Translations under genes and position numbers: made by a program
Origin: Pseudomonadota bacterium
GTDB taxonomy: Bacteria > Pseudomonadota > Gammaproteobacteria > Xanthomonadales > Rhodanobacteraceae
NCBI GenBank assembly: GCA_023388255.1
Contig: JAEWGO010000007.1
Location: forward strand, 124,001 to 188,000
Direction of reading: 5' to 3'
Length of the DNA stretch: 64,000 bases
Notes under the pieces: model-generated
The model's database searches: none
What the model was told of the DNA's origin: nothing
What the model saw: the letters and a program-made list of their open reading frames with translations, nothing else
Part shown: piece by piece, positions 17,789 to 26,219 of the stretch
Layout of the letters: each line of letters begins with the position of its first letter
Position numbering within the stretch: the stretch's first letter is position 1

Positions 17789-18383
17789 ATTCCAGCCCAA
17801 GGATGGCCGCCTGCTTGCCGTCGTGCTGCTGCTGATCGTGCTGATGCTGATCTATCTGATCGGCGTCCACTGGTGGTTCGTCGCGCCGCAGATGCAGTTT
17901 TCCGCCGACATGCAGGACCTGCGTGACCAACAATTGCGTTTCCGCCAGACCAGTGCGGAAAAACCCGAGATCGAAAAGCGTCTCGCTGAAGTGAAGGCTT
18001 ACGAACAGGGCAATCAGGCGTTCCTCTCCGAAGCGGACCCGAATGCCGCGTCGGCAGCGCTGATCCAGCGCCTCAAGCAGGCGATGAGCGAGCACGCCAA
18101 GGACGAGAAGCGCTGTCAGAACGTCGGCACGCAGAGCTATGCTGGCGGCGAGGAAGAGTTGTACAAGCGTGTCACCGTGCAGGCGCGCCTCAAGTGCGAT
18201 CTCGAACCGCTGGCAGCGATCCTGTACGACCTCGAGAATGGCAAGCCTTACCTGTTCGTCGATCAGGTCATGATCTACAAGCAGCAGACCTACACGCCTC
18301 CTGGTGCGAAAGTCTTGCAAAGTCCGCTCGACGTGCGCTTCAACCTTTCTGGCTACCTGCGTCAGCCGGGCAAGACGAAATGA
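17775..18383 (+). CDS. gspM: Type II secretion protein GspM
   Basis: Bitopic inner-membrane protein of 202 residues: a short cytoplasmic start, a helix at about 12-34 (LLAVVLLLIVLMLIYLIGV), a coiled-coil periplasmic stretch (about 40-85) and a ferredoxin-like domain. The two cysteines (KRCQN and LKCDL) could form a disulfide. It pairs with GspL in the inner-membrane platform and matches the GspM form found in xps-type operons. ATG start inside the end of gspL; TGA overlaps the ATG of the next gene. Confidence 0.85.
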   Translation: MAASRFQPKDGRLLAVVLLLIVLMLIYLIGVHWWFVAPQMQFSADMQDLRDQQLRFRQTSAEKPEIEKRLAEVKAYEQGNQAFLSEADPNAASAALIQRLKQAMSEHAKDEKRCQNVGTQSYAGGEEELYKRVTVQARLKCDLEPLAAILYDLENGKPYLFVDQVMIYKQQTYTPPGAKVLQSPLDVRFNLSGYLRQPGKTK

Positions 18384-19114
18384 ACGTCCGCACTGCTCGA
18401 CTCACCACCCAGGTACTTGCCGGCATCTGCGGCCTGCTGCTCTTGCTCGTCATCGCGCTCTATGCGGGCGTTGGGCGTGGCTATCGTTGGACCCCCGATG
18501 CCGATGATGGCGCCTCGCATGCGGTGCTGGGCACAATCGACAACAAGCCAGTGACCTTGCCGCCGGCCAGCGCGTTCGCGGCGATCGAGCAGCATCCGCT
18601 GTTCAACGAGGATCGCAAGCCTAGCCCGGTCGACGCGGCTGAAGGTGAGGGTGACGCGCCGCCGCCTAGTCCGTTGAATGTCGCACTGACTGGCGTGATC
18701 CTGGACGAGAAGAACCACGTCCGCATCGCCATGCTGCAGGACAAGGCGCGGAACCAAGCGATTGCCTTGAAGGTCGGAATGCCTCTCGAGGGCGATCAGG
18801 CGAGCTGGACGCTGGTCGAGGTCAAGCCGCGTCTCGTCGTGTTCAGGAGCGCGGCCAACGAGACGACGGAAGTCGAGCTGGAGACGGCGGTCGCGGCTCC
18901 GCCATCGGCTGCACGACCAGTGCCGGGCCGCGGCGGTGCTGCAGTGAAGCCGAATAGCCCGCAGCCGGGCAAGCCGTCCGCGGGAGCGACGGGCAAGACG
19001 AACGATACCGCCAGCGCCGACCTCGCGCGCCGCATCGAGGAACGTCGCCAGCAAATGCGCGAAGATGCCGAGCGTCTTCGCAACGGCAAGCAACCCGCAC
19101 CACCGAAGAAGTAA
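18380..19114 (+). CDS. gspN: Type II secretion protein GspN (GspC-equivalent)
   Basis: Bitopic protein of 244 residues: membrane helix at about 10-32, linker, then a GspC homology-region-like domain (about 93-165; LNVALTGVILDEKNHVRIAM, later WTLVEVKPRLVVF), then a Pro/Ala/Lys-rich tail with a charged helix (LARRIEERRQQMREDAERL). Position between gspM and gspD and the domain make it the counterpart of XpsN, which takes the role of GspC in linking the inner platform to the secretin. No separate gspC gene is present in this operon. Confidence 0.82.
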   Translation: MNVRTARLTTQVLAGICGLLLLLVIALYAGVGRGYRWTPDADDGASHAVLGTIDNKPVTLPPASAFAAIEQHPLFNEDRKPSPVDAAEGEGDAPPPSPLNVALTGVILDEKNHVRIAMLQDKARNQAIALKVGMPLEGDQASWTLVEVKPRLVVFRSAANETTEVELETAVAAPPSAARPVPGRGGAAVKPNSPQPGKPSAGATGKTNDTASADLARRIEERRQQMREDAERLRNGKQPAPPKK

Positions 19115-19119
19115 TTGGA

Positions 19120-21471
19120 GTGAGCCACGTGCGATCGAGACTGACGACCCTGCTGATGGCCTTCGGCATCGCGCTGCTGGCCGGCTGCGCCACGCCAGCG
19201 CAGAAGGAAAAGCGTGCGGAAAACAGCGATATCCTCACGGCAGACACGATTCTGAAGCCGGCGGCGCCGATCGCTGTCGAGAACGGCGCCAGCGGGATCT
19301 CGATTTCGCCGGAGACAAAGTCGAACCGGCCGCCGCCAAAGCCCGAAATCGAGATGGGCACCGGCAAGTTCTTCAATGTGCAGCCGCAGGCGAAGGGTTC
19401 CAGCGGCGAAGGGCAGGTTACGTTCAATTTCGAGAACCAGCCAATCCAGGCGGTGGTCAAGGCGATCCTCGGAGACATGCTGCAGGAGAACTACACGATC
19501 GCACCGAACGTCGGCGGCAACGTCACGTATTCGACGTCGCGCCCGATCCGCCGCGAGGACGCGATGCCGGTACTGGAAATGCTGCTGTCGTGGACCGGCA
19601 ATGCATTGGTGCGCGAGGGTGGTCGCTACACCGTGCTGCAGGCCAAGGACGCCATCCCCGGCAAGCTGACGCCGCGCATCGGAGCAACCCAGCAGCCGGG
19701 TTATGGTCTGCGCATCTTCCCGCTCAAGTACATCTCGGCCAGCGAAGCCGGCAAGCTGCTCAAGCCCTACGCGAAACCCGATGCATTCGTGCAACTCGAC
19801 CCGAACCGCAGCCTCGTCGTGCTGGCCGGCACGCCGAGCGAGCTCGACAACTACCAGCGCACGCTCGACACCTTCGACATCGACTGGATGAAGGGCATGT
19901 CGATCGGCGTCTATGCGATGCAGCACGTCGAAGTCACCAAGTTGATGCCGGACCTGCAAAAGATCTTCGGCACCGAAGGCGAATCGCCGCTGGCAGGCAT
20001 GTTCCGCTTCATGCCGATCGAGCAGACCAACTCGATGATCGTGATCACGCCGCAGCCGGCCTACCTGAGACAGGCGGAAGAATGGTTACGCCGCCTCGAT
20101 CAGGGCGGCAAGGAAAACACGGTCCAGCTCTACGTGTACAACGTTAAGAATCTCAAGGCGCCGGATCTGGCGGACTACCTGAGTCAGATTTTTCTCGGCA
20201 CCAGCAGCGGCACCCGCAGCAGCACCTCCGGCGGCGTGGGCCAAGGCCTGCGCTCGACCACGCTCGGCAGCCGCGGCGGCATGGGCGGTACGAACAACAA
20301 TATGAGTTACCAGAACTCGCTGCGCCCGCAATCGAATCAGGAGAAAAGCGCACCTGCTGCAACAACGCCCGCTTCCACCGGCAGTGGCGGCAACAAGGAC
20401 AGCGACATCCGCATCTCCGCGATCGAGGAAAACAACCAGCTGATGATCCAGGCGACGCCGTTCGAGTGGGACCAGATCGAATCGGCCATCAGGAAGCTCG
20501 ACATCGTGCCGTTGCAGGTACAGATCGAGGCAAGGATTCTTGAGGTGTCGATGACCGGAAGCCTGAGTCTCGGCGTGCAGTGGTATCTGGGTAACCTGAT
20601 CGGCACGGCGGACGGTTCGGTCGGCAAGGGCACGGTCTACGGCCCCGGGTTTGCTGGCAACAAGCAGGATCGGCACGGATCCCAGATCGGTGCGACGGGA
20701 AAGATTGCCCCATACAACGGGGGATTCTCCTGGTCGTTCCTGAACAAGAATTTCGAAGTCGCGATCAATTCGCTAGAGAAGAATGGCCAAGCGAAATCGC
20801 TGGCTGCTCCGTCGCTGCTCGTAATGAACAACCAGGAAGCGCAGATCAATGTCGGTCAACAGATTCCGGTTCAGCAGACGTACTTCACCGGGCTTGCCGG
20901 AGTGAACTCCAACGGCAGCAGCGTTGGCAGCAATATCGGGTCGGTGCAGTACATGAACACGGGCGTCATGCTGAGTGTCAAACCACGAGTGAATCCGGGC
21001 GGCCTGATCTACATGGATGTCCAGCAGGAGATCAGCAATCCGCCTGCGGATTACAGTTCCAGCAGCGGTACGAATCCCGCCATCGCGCAGCGTCAGTTGC
21101 AGACACAGGTGGCGATTCAGAGCGGCGAAACCCTCATGCTTGGTGGTTTGATCCAGGACAACCGGGGCGATAGCGCCCAAGGGCTTCCGTTCATCAGTCG
21201 CGTTCCAGTGTTGCGGAATCTTTTTGGGAATACCGCCCAAAGCACTAGCCGCACCGAGCTGATCATTTTGATCACGCCGCGGATCATCGCGTCCGTCGAC
21301 GAGGCGCGCCAAGCGACGCAGGAGTATGTCCGCCAGTTCCAGTCGCTGACGCCGCTGCGCGCAACCAGCCAGCCAGCCTCGACGGCCCAACCCGCGCCGG
21401 GCAAGCCGGTGCAAACCTATCCCGTCGAGGAATCCGTAAAGCCGCAAGAGGATGTGCCGCGTGACCACTAA
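19120..21471 (+). CDS. gspD: Type II secretion secretin GspD
   Basis: Outer-membrane secretin of 783 residues (GTG start; a second GTG nine bases on is possible). The signal peptide ends in a lipobox (LLAGC), so the protein is probably a lipoprotein. Domains in order: N0 about 97-180, N1 195-262, N2 263-328, N3 about 335-465 interrupted by a Ser/Gly-rich linker with TSSGTRSSTSGG, then the secretin barrel about 466-730 ending in VPVLRNLFG and TELIILITPRII. A Gln/Thr/Ala-rich tail of about 50 residues follows and could bind a pilotin. A self-lipidated secretin, as in XpsD, may need no separate pilotin. Confidence 0.96.
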   Translation: MSHVRSRLTTLLMAFGIALLAGCATPAQKEKRAENSDILTADTILKPAAPIAVENGASGISISPETKSNRPPPKPEIEMGTGKFFNVQPQAKGSSGEGQVTFNFENQPIQAVVKAILGDMLQENYTIAPNVGGNVTYSTSRPIRREDAMPVLEMLLSWTGNALVREGGRYTVLQAKDAIPGKLTPRIGATQQPGYGLRIFPLKYISASEAGKLLKPYAKPDAFVQLDPNRSLVVLAGTPSELDNYQRTLDTFDIDWMKGMSIGVYAMQHVEVTKLMPDLQKIFGTEGESPLAGMFRFMPIEQTNSMIVITPQPAYLRQAEEWLRRLDQGGKENTVQLYVYNVKNLKAPDLADYLSQIFLGTSSGTRSSTSGGVGQGLRSTTLGSRGGMGGTNNNMSYQNSLRPQSNQEKSAPAATTPASTGSGGNKDSDIRISAIEENNQLMIQATPFEWDQIESAIRKLDIVPLQVQIEARILEVSMTGSLSLGVQWYLGNLIGTADGSVGKGTVYGPGFAGNKQDRHGSQIGATGKIAPYNGGFSWSFLNKNFEVAINSLEKNGQAKSLAAPSLLVMNNQEAQINVGQQIPVQQTYFTGLAGVNSNGSSVGSNIGSVQYMNTGVMLSVKPRVNPGGLIYMDVQQEISNPPADYSSSSGTNPAIAQRQLQTQVAIQSGETLMLGGLIQDNRGDSAQGLPFISRVPVLRNLFGNTAQSTSRTELIILITPRIIASVDEARQATQEYVRQFQSLTPLRATSQPASTAQPAPGKPVQTYPVEESVKPQEDVPRDH

Positions 21472-21874
21472 ACTGCTGAAACCGGCGATCGCACTCGCCG
21501 CAGCCATCGCTCTGCTCGCGCTCGCCGGCTGCGCCGACAAGGCCAACCCGGACAACGTCGACCGCCGCTCGGTCGAGCGCTGGAACTACCTGATAGCGCA
21601 TCAGGCCGAAAAGGCCTACGACTACATGACACCTGGCGTGCGCGCAACCCGCACCCGCGAGGATTATGCGGGCGGCATGAACACACGTCCCGTGCAATGG
21701 AAAGCGGTCAAGTTCAAGGACAAGAAATGCGACACGGAGCGCTGCAAAGTTCATGTTGATGTGACCTACGCAGTAGCATTGCCGGGCGTGGGCAGGTCCA
21801 CCGAGTCGACAAGCACTCAGAGCGAAACTTGGATTCTGGTCAAGGGAGAATGGTTTTTTCTTCCAAGTAATTGA
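21452..21874 (+). CDS. Small lipoprotein coupled to gspD
   Basis: Predicted lipoprotein of up to 140 residues with lipobox ALAGC near residue 27. The mature part looks like a small alpha/beta NTF2-like fold: RRSVERWNYLIAHQAEKAYD, a two-cysteine strand KKCDTERCKVHVDVTY, and the closing strand ETWILVKGEWFFL. I do not recognise a named family. The ATG at 21452 lies 20 bp inside gspD; a GTG at 21461 is an alternative start. The overlap with the last operon gene suggests expression with the T2SS, so it may be a pilotin-like or other outer-membrane partner of the secretin. That role is inference only. Confidence 0.8.
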   Translation: MCRVTTKLLKPAIALAAAIALLALAGCADKANPDNVDRRSVERWNYLIAHQAEKAYDYMTPGVRATRTREDYAGGMNTRPVQWKAVKFKDKKCDTERCKVHVDVTYAVALPGVGRSTESTSTQSETWILVKGEWFFLPSN

Positions 21875-21908
21875 ATTCGCTGCCAAAAACCGGCAGTTGG
21901 GGAGGGGA

Positions 21909-21937
21909 TTGCACGAGTGTTTCCTTTGCCTTAACAT
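21909..21937 (+). promoter_or_regulatory. Sigma-70 promoter for secreted protein gene
   Basis: TTGCAC (21909-21914), 17-bp spacer and TAACAT (21932-21937). Transcription would start near 21944, giving an untranslated leader of about 105 bases before the ATG at 22049. Confidence 0.7.
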
Positions 21938-21953
21938 GGCGGCGCTGTTGCCT

Positions 21954-22003
21954 AACCTCGCCCTAGCCCGCGAAGGGCGCCGGTTGCAAATCGGAGCGAG
22001 GTT
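21954..22003 (+). other. Structured 5' leader of secreted protein gene
   Basis: Outer inverted repeat aacctcgc (21954-21961) with gcgaggtt (21996-22003), enclosing a second gcccgcgaagggc hairpin. The taggag ribosome site lies downstream at 22037-22042, free of the stem. It may stabilise the mRNA of a highly expressed secreted protein; a regulatory role is speculative. Confidence 0.5.
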
Positions 22004-22048
22004 GGCGGTAAAGCAAAAAGCCCTGTGGTCAAATTTAGGAGTGTTGCG

Positions 22049-23503
22049 ATGAAGAGAAACAACTTGACGACAGCCGTCGTCGCCGGTATCGCCGGCGTCG
22101 CTGGCTTCGCGGGCCTGGCGAATGCCGTCGACCTGAATCCAGACGGTCTCGGCCAGGTTCTCATCTACCCGTACTACACGGTCAATCAGAGCCAGGACAC
22201 GCAGATCTCCGTCGTCAACACGACGGACGTCGGCAAGGCGGTCAAGGTGCGCTTCCTCGAAGGCTACAACAGCCGCGAAGTGCTCGATTTCAACCTGTAC
22301 TTGTCGCCGCGGGACGTGTGGACGGCGCGTGTCAGCCAGCTCTCCGATGATGGCGGCGCCGCGGTGTTCACCGCTGACCACAGCTGCACCTACCCGGCGA
22401 TTCCGGCCGGCGGTCAGGCATTCCGTTCTACCGCGTACGCCGGTGGCAGTGCGTTCCCGGCCGATGGCGGCCCGACCAGCGTCACGCGTACCCGTGAAGG
22501 CTACGTCGAGCTGATCGAAATGGGCGAAATCGCCCCGGGCAGCGCGCTCGACGATGCGACCCTGCATGATCAGGATGGCACGCCGAACGGTGGCGTTCCG
22601 GCTTGCACGAGCTCCGTGATCGGCAACAATGCCGGCAACTACCTGACCGCTCCGGCCGGTGGCTTGTTCGGTGCGGGCTCCATCGTCAACGTCGGTGAAG
22701 GTACGTTCTATGCGTACAACGCTGATGCGGTCGACGGCTTCTCGTCGCAGGTGCTGTTCTCGGGTTCGTCGGGCCTGACCCCGTCGCTGCAGCAGGCCAA
22801 CACCGCGACGTCTGCGGCTGGCGGCGCGATCGCTTACGTGTTCGCCAACGGCCAGTTGCTGACACTCGACTATGCCGCCGGTGTTGATGCGGTGAGCGCG
22901 GTCTTCACGGCCAATGCGATCTACAACGAGTACTTCACTTCGGCTGATTTCGGCGCCGCCACCGACTGGATCGTGACGTTCCCGACCAAGCGCTTCTATG
23001 TCGACGGCAAGGCGTACGGCTTCACCACGGTCAAGCAGCCGTTCCATGAGCTGTTCCATGCTCCGGGCGTGTCCAACGTCGAAGTCGGCATTTCGCTGTT
23101 CGATCAGGAAGAGGGTTTCACGACCCAGCCGGACGACTTCTCGCCGCCGAGCGCAACTGCTCCGTCGTCGCTTCCGTACGAAGTCAACGTCATCAGCTTC
23201 CTGGCTGGTTCGGACGCCAACGCTGGCGTGACGTCGGGCGTGTTTGGTTCGAAGCTGGTTTCGAACATTCCGCCGTATGGCGACCGTGGCTGGCTGCAGC
23301 TTGACCTGGCAAGTGGCGATGGTGGCCATGCGCTGGTTCCGGCTGCCAACGGCAGCGTGCTGAATGGTCTGCCGGTTACCGGCTACGAGGCCTACAACAT
23401 CATCAACGCAAACGCCAATCCGGGCGCGCTGGCGAACTACGGTGGTCTGTTCCGTCACCGTGCCAGCCGTCTCTGCACGGCCACTGCGGGTGCTTGTTCG
23501 TAA
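22049..23503 (+). CDS. Secreted protein of unknown function, family A copy 2
   Basis: Paralogue of the product at 39-1553; 484 residues. Signal peptide MKRNNLTTAVVAGIAGVAG... with cleavage near ANA-VD. The mature start LNPDGLGQVLIYPYYTVN and the blocks KAVKVRFLEGYNSR, RTREGYVELIEMGEIAPGSA, PTKRFY and a final C-x6-C pair match copy 1 in order. The start at 22049 is set by the taggag site and the clean signal peptide. It has its own consensus promoter, structured leader and a strong terminator. Codon choice is heavily biased to one set, in contrast with copy 1, which suggests high expression. Position just behind the T2SS operon makes it a candidate T2SS substrate or surface protein, but this is inference. 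Confidence 0.88.
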   Translation: MKRNNLTTAVVAGIAGVAGFAGLANAVDLNPDGLGQVLIYPYYTVNQSQDTQISVVNTTDVGKAVKVRFLEGYNSREVLDFNLYLSPRDVWTARVSQLSDDGGAAVFTADHSCTYPAIPAGGQAFRSTAYAGGSAFPADGGPTSVTRTREGYVELIEMGEIAPGSALDDATLHDQDGTPNGGVPACTSSVIGNNAGNYLTAPAGGLFGAGSIVNVGEGTFYAYNADAVDGFSSQVLFSGSSGLTPSLQQANTATSAAGGAIAYVFANGQLLTLDYAAGVDAVSAVFTANAIYNEYFTSADFGAATDWIVTFPTKRFYVDGKAYGFTTVKQPFHELFHAPGVSNVEVGISLFDQEEGFTTQPDDFSPPSATAPSSLPYEVNVISFLAGSDANAGVTSGVFGSKLVSNIPPYGDRGWLQLDLASGDGGHALVPAANGSVLNGLPVTGYEAYNIINANANPGALANYGGLFRHRASRLCTATAGACS

Positions 23504-23526
23504 TAGCGTCGTAATAGTGTGAGTCG

Positions 23527-23554
23527 AAAAGGGAGCCTTCGGGCTCCCTTTTTT
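23527..23554 (+). terminator. Rho-independent terminator with UUCG loop
   Basis: aaaa, stem gggagcc (23531-23537), loop ttcg, stem ggctccc (23542-23548), then six T. Lies 24 bp after the family A copy 2 gene. Confidence 0.95.
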
Positions 23555-23658
23555 GTTCGCGATTTCTCACAATTGAATCCGATGGTTGTGGCGATCAATG
23601 CGGCAGGCGCGGTAGAATGCGAGTTGGTGCATTTCGCCGACAGCCGGAATAATTCCCC

Positions 23659-24990
23659 ATGCATTTCTTTCCCGTACGCACGTTCCTGCAGCTTGCCGGA
23701 GCCGTATCGTTCGCCGTGCTTGCATCGCATGCCGATGCGCAGGTGACGCTCAATTTGACGACCGCGCAGCAAACCAACTGCACGGCGGTCACCGATGCGC
23801 AGGGGTTGCATCTCGTGCCGGGAAGCACTGACCTCGCAGCGACAGGGGTTACGCTTAGTGGAACCGGATGCGGCGGAGGTCAATCACCCGCGACGGACTT
23901 CGAGGCGACGATCAATGTCCCTTCGACGGCTACGGTAGGCACGCCCTTCACGGTCAACTGGTCGGCCGCGCAGTCGGCGACTCAATGCACTTATGGAGGC
24001 AGTACAGGTCTGGCTGGCTGGCCCACGGGCACGACCGCGTGCCAAGGTACCGCATGCAATGGTGTCCATTCGGCAGCGGTCACCGTATCAACTCCGGGCA
24101 GCTATTCGCTCAATGTGACCTGCACGAATGGCAGCGGCTACGCCTCAGGTGGCGGAACAGCGGTCGGAGCACCCACAGCACCCGTATTTACGAACCCCTT
24201 GGCTGCCACCCCTGCCACCGTTACGCTCGGCCAGAGCTTCTCGGGGAGCTGGGGCGTGAGTGGCGCCTCCTCGTGCCAAGGTACTGCTGAACTTGGCGGA
24301 AGTTCCATTGCGCTTCCGGGGTGGACCGATGTCACAAGCGCGACGTCTCCGCGTCAGGTCACGCCTACGCAAATCGGTACCTACTCGTTGAAGCTCACTT
24401 GCTCGAATTCCGTCGGGTCCACGACAAGTGGTCCCGTCAATGTCGTGGTGCAAGGCACCAACAGTTGCCCGGCTGGAAGGCAGACAACTGCGGACGTTTG
24501 CTATAACTACAACAACACGGGTGCGAACTGCGCCAGGGGCACCGACGTCACCACATTCTCAAGTCTCTGGGGGCGTAACCTGCCGACCGGCACGCCAGTG
24601 GCATTCCCGGGGCTGAACTATTTCACCGTCATCAACAACATGAACGCGTCGGGCTACATTGCCGCACAATTCACCGTGCCGCAGAACATGCTTGCCAACC
24701 AAACAGGCGTGTTCACACACGGGGAAACGCTGCCTGGTCCGAACGTGACGATGGCGATCAGCAAGAATTGCGGCGACTTCAATCCGTCGACATCGATCTG
24801 CCTGCGCAGTGACATCAATGCTGGATCTTTGTTGACGAAGTGGAAGAACGTGGCGGTTCCCGATTCGCTTGTAGTCGCCTGTCCGCTCACCCCGGGTGAG
24901 ACGTACTATGTAAACTTCAAGATGACGCGCCCCACGGATTGTTCGGGATCTTCTTGCACCGTTACGGTTCAGAGTAACCATACGCCCTGA
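23659..24990 (+). CDS. Secreted Ig-like protein with family B C-terminal domain
   Basis: Exported protein of 443 residues with signal peptide ending near ADA-QV. Two Ig-like modules follow (about 88-165 and 175-260), each with a TATVGTPFTVNWS or PATVTLGQSFSGSWG start, paired cysteines and a Gly/Ser/Thr-rich composition like the extracellular repeats of large bacterial surface proteins. The C-terminal domain (about 270-443) has LWGRN, FTHGETLPGPN, NCGDFNPS and LTPGETYYVNFKMT. This domain is shared with the minus-strand product at 31919-32548. Six or more cysteines in it suggest disulfides. Likely a surface-attached or secreted protein; function unknown. A TAGAAT -10-like box lies about 40 bp upstream of the start. 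Confidence 0.85.
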   Translation: MHFFPVRTFLQLAGAVSFAVLASHADAQVTLNLTTAQQTNCTAVTDAQGLHLVPGSTDLAATGVTLSGTGCGGGQSPATDFEATINVPSTATVGTPFTVNWSAAQSATQCTYGGSTGLAGWPTGTTACQGTACNGVHSAAVTVSTPGSYSLNVTCTNGSGYASGGGTAVGAPTAPVFTNPLAATPATVTLGQSFSGSWGVSGASSCQGTAELGGSSIALPGWTDVTSATSPRQVTPTQIGTYSLKLTCSNSVGSTTSGPVNVVVQGTNSCPAGRQTTADVCYNYNNTGANCARGTDVTTFSSLWGRNLPTGTPVAFPGLNYFTVINNMNASGYIAAQFTVPQNMLANQTGVFTHGETLPGPNVTMAISKNCGDFNPSTSICLRSDINAGSLLTKWKNVAVPDSLVVACPLTPGETYYVNFKMTRPTDCSGSSCTVTVQSNHTP

Positions 24991-25040
24991 ACGCAGATCG
25001 GAGTGCCTCATCCAAGCGAGGCAATCCACTAAGCAGGGCG

Positions 25041-25079
25041 AAGCCGAGCGCGACCTTTGTGTCGCGCTCGGCTTTGTTC
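25041..25079 (+). terminator. Rho-independent terminator after Ig-like gene
   Basis: 13-bp perfect stem agccgagcgcgac (25042-25054) with gtcgcgctcggct (25061-25073), six-base loop, then ttgttctt. Lies 50 bp after the Ig-like gene. Confidence 0.88.
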
Positions 25080-25165
25080 TTCTGGGCGCAATGGTCCAAA
25101 GAGGCAAACGCCGTTCTGTCCTTGGGATGCAGTCGGACTGGCTGAACTTTAGCGGAGTCGTAACT

Positions 25166-26110
25166 ATGGGTTTGAAGCAAGGTTGTGGTTGGATTGGCGG
25201 ATTGTTGTTGGCCTTGTCGGCCATCGTGGCGAATGCGGAAGCTCCCCTCGCTCCATCCGTGGTCGCGAGTCAAGGTGGAGTGAGTGTGACCATGGCGGAT
25301 ATCGATACATTTGCATCCACCATCCCCGAAGACAGGCGGGCGCAATTCTTCGACAGCCCACAGCGGATCCAGACACTGATCAGCAGCTTGCTGTTGCAAA
25401 AGCAGTTGGCTGCGGAAGCGCGAGAGCACGGCCTTGACAAGAATCCGGAAATCATTTCAAAAGCCGGATCCGCGCAGGAAGCGGCCTTGGCAAAGGCTAT
25501 GCAGGAGCAGCTGACGAATGGGATGAAGATTCCCGACTTCAATGAACTCGCGCAGGAGCAATACATCGCATATCGGGAGCGATATGTGGTTCCCGCGATT
25601 CTTGAGGTGCAAGACGTCGTCATAACTGCCGTTTCGCGCAGCGAAGCTGAAGCCCGCGCGCTTGCTGATACGGTTGAAGCAGAGGCGCGAAAGGATCCGT
25701 CCCAGTTCGACGCGTTGGTCGAAAAGTATTCCGATGAATCGGGCAAGGCCAAGTCGCACGGCATGGTCAAGGATGCCGCAAGCGCGGGCCATGCAGAAGG
25801 ATTCGCATCCGCGATAGCGGCGTTGAAAAGCCCCGGAGACATTTCGCCAGTGGTGAAGACCGATGGCGAATTCCATGTCCTGAAATTGGTCGCGAAAGCT
25901 CCCGCGAAGCAAAAGTCGTTTGATGACGTGCGGGAGGAACTGGTTGCCGGTCTTCGCAAGGACTTCATCCAGAGGACGATCAAGGAACACATCGATCAAT
26001 TGCGCAACAAGCATATTGATGCGAGCCCGGAGCTCGTTGCATCGCTGAGGACCCGATTCGCATCGGGTACGTCGGCGCCTTCCGCAGAGGGTGCGGCGTC
26101 GAAGAAATAG
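25166..26110 (+). CDS. Periplasmic parvulin-type peptidyl-prolyl isomerase
   Basis: Exported 314-residue protein; signal peptide MGLKQGCGWIGGLLLALS... with cleavage near ANA-EA. An N-terminal SurA-like chaperone region (about 30-150) is followed by a PpiC/rotamase domain (about 150-250; FDALVEKYSDESGKAKSHG, then EFHVLKLVAK), then a helical tail and a Lys-ending low-complexity end. It should fold outer-membrane or secreted proteins in the periplasm. The ATG at 25166 gives the signal peptide; the in-frame sequence upstream crosses the preceding terminator region. The substrate may be the neighbouring secreted proteins or the polysaccharide export machinery, but this cannot be told. Confidence 0.88.
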   Translation: MGLKQGCGWIGGLLLALSAIVANAEAPLAPSVVASQGGVSVTMADIDTFASTIPEDRRAQFFDSPQRIQTLISSLLLQKQLAAEAREHGLDKNPEIISKAGSAQEAALAKAMQEQLTNGMKIPDFNELAQEQYIAYRERYVVPAILEVQDVVITAVSRSEAEARALADTVEAEARKDPSQFDALVEKYSDESGKAKSHGMVKDAASAGHAEGFASAIAALKSPGDISPVVKTDGEFHVLKLVAKAPAKQKSFDDVREELVAGLRKDFIQRTIKEHIDQLRNKHIDASPELVASLRTRFASGTSAPSAEGAASKK

Positions 26111-26219
26111 CGACGCCAGTCCATCGGTGTGAGAGTTCCGGTCGCACCGTGCCTCTCCCGGTCAGGGCTGCCGGCGACATCCGCAAAAGGGGAGGGCGGA
26201 GCAAAGTGATGGCGATTCC

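Noticed and set aside
22049..24990. PEP-CTERM or IPTL-CTERM sorting tails on the secreted proteins
   Set aside because: The C-termini have no hydrophobic segment followed by basic residues and no IPTL or PEP motif.
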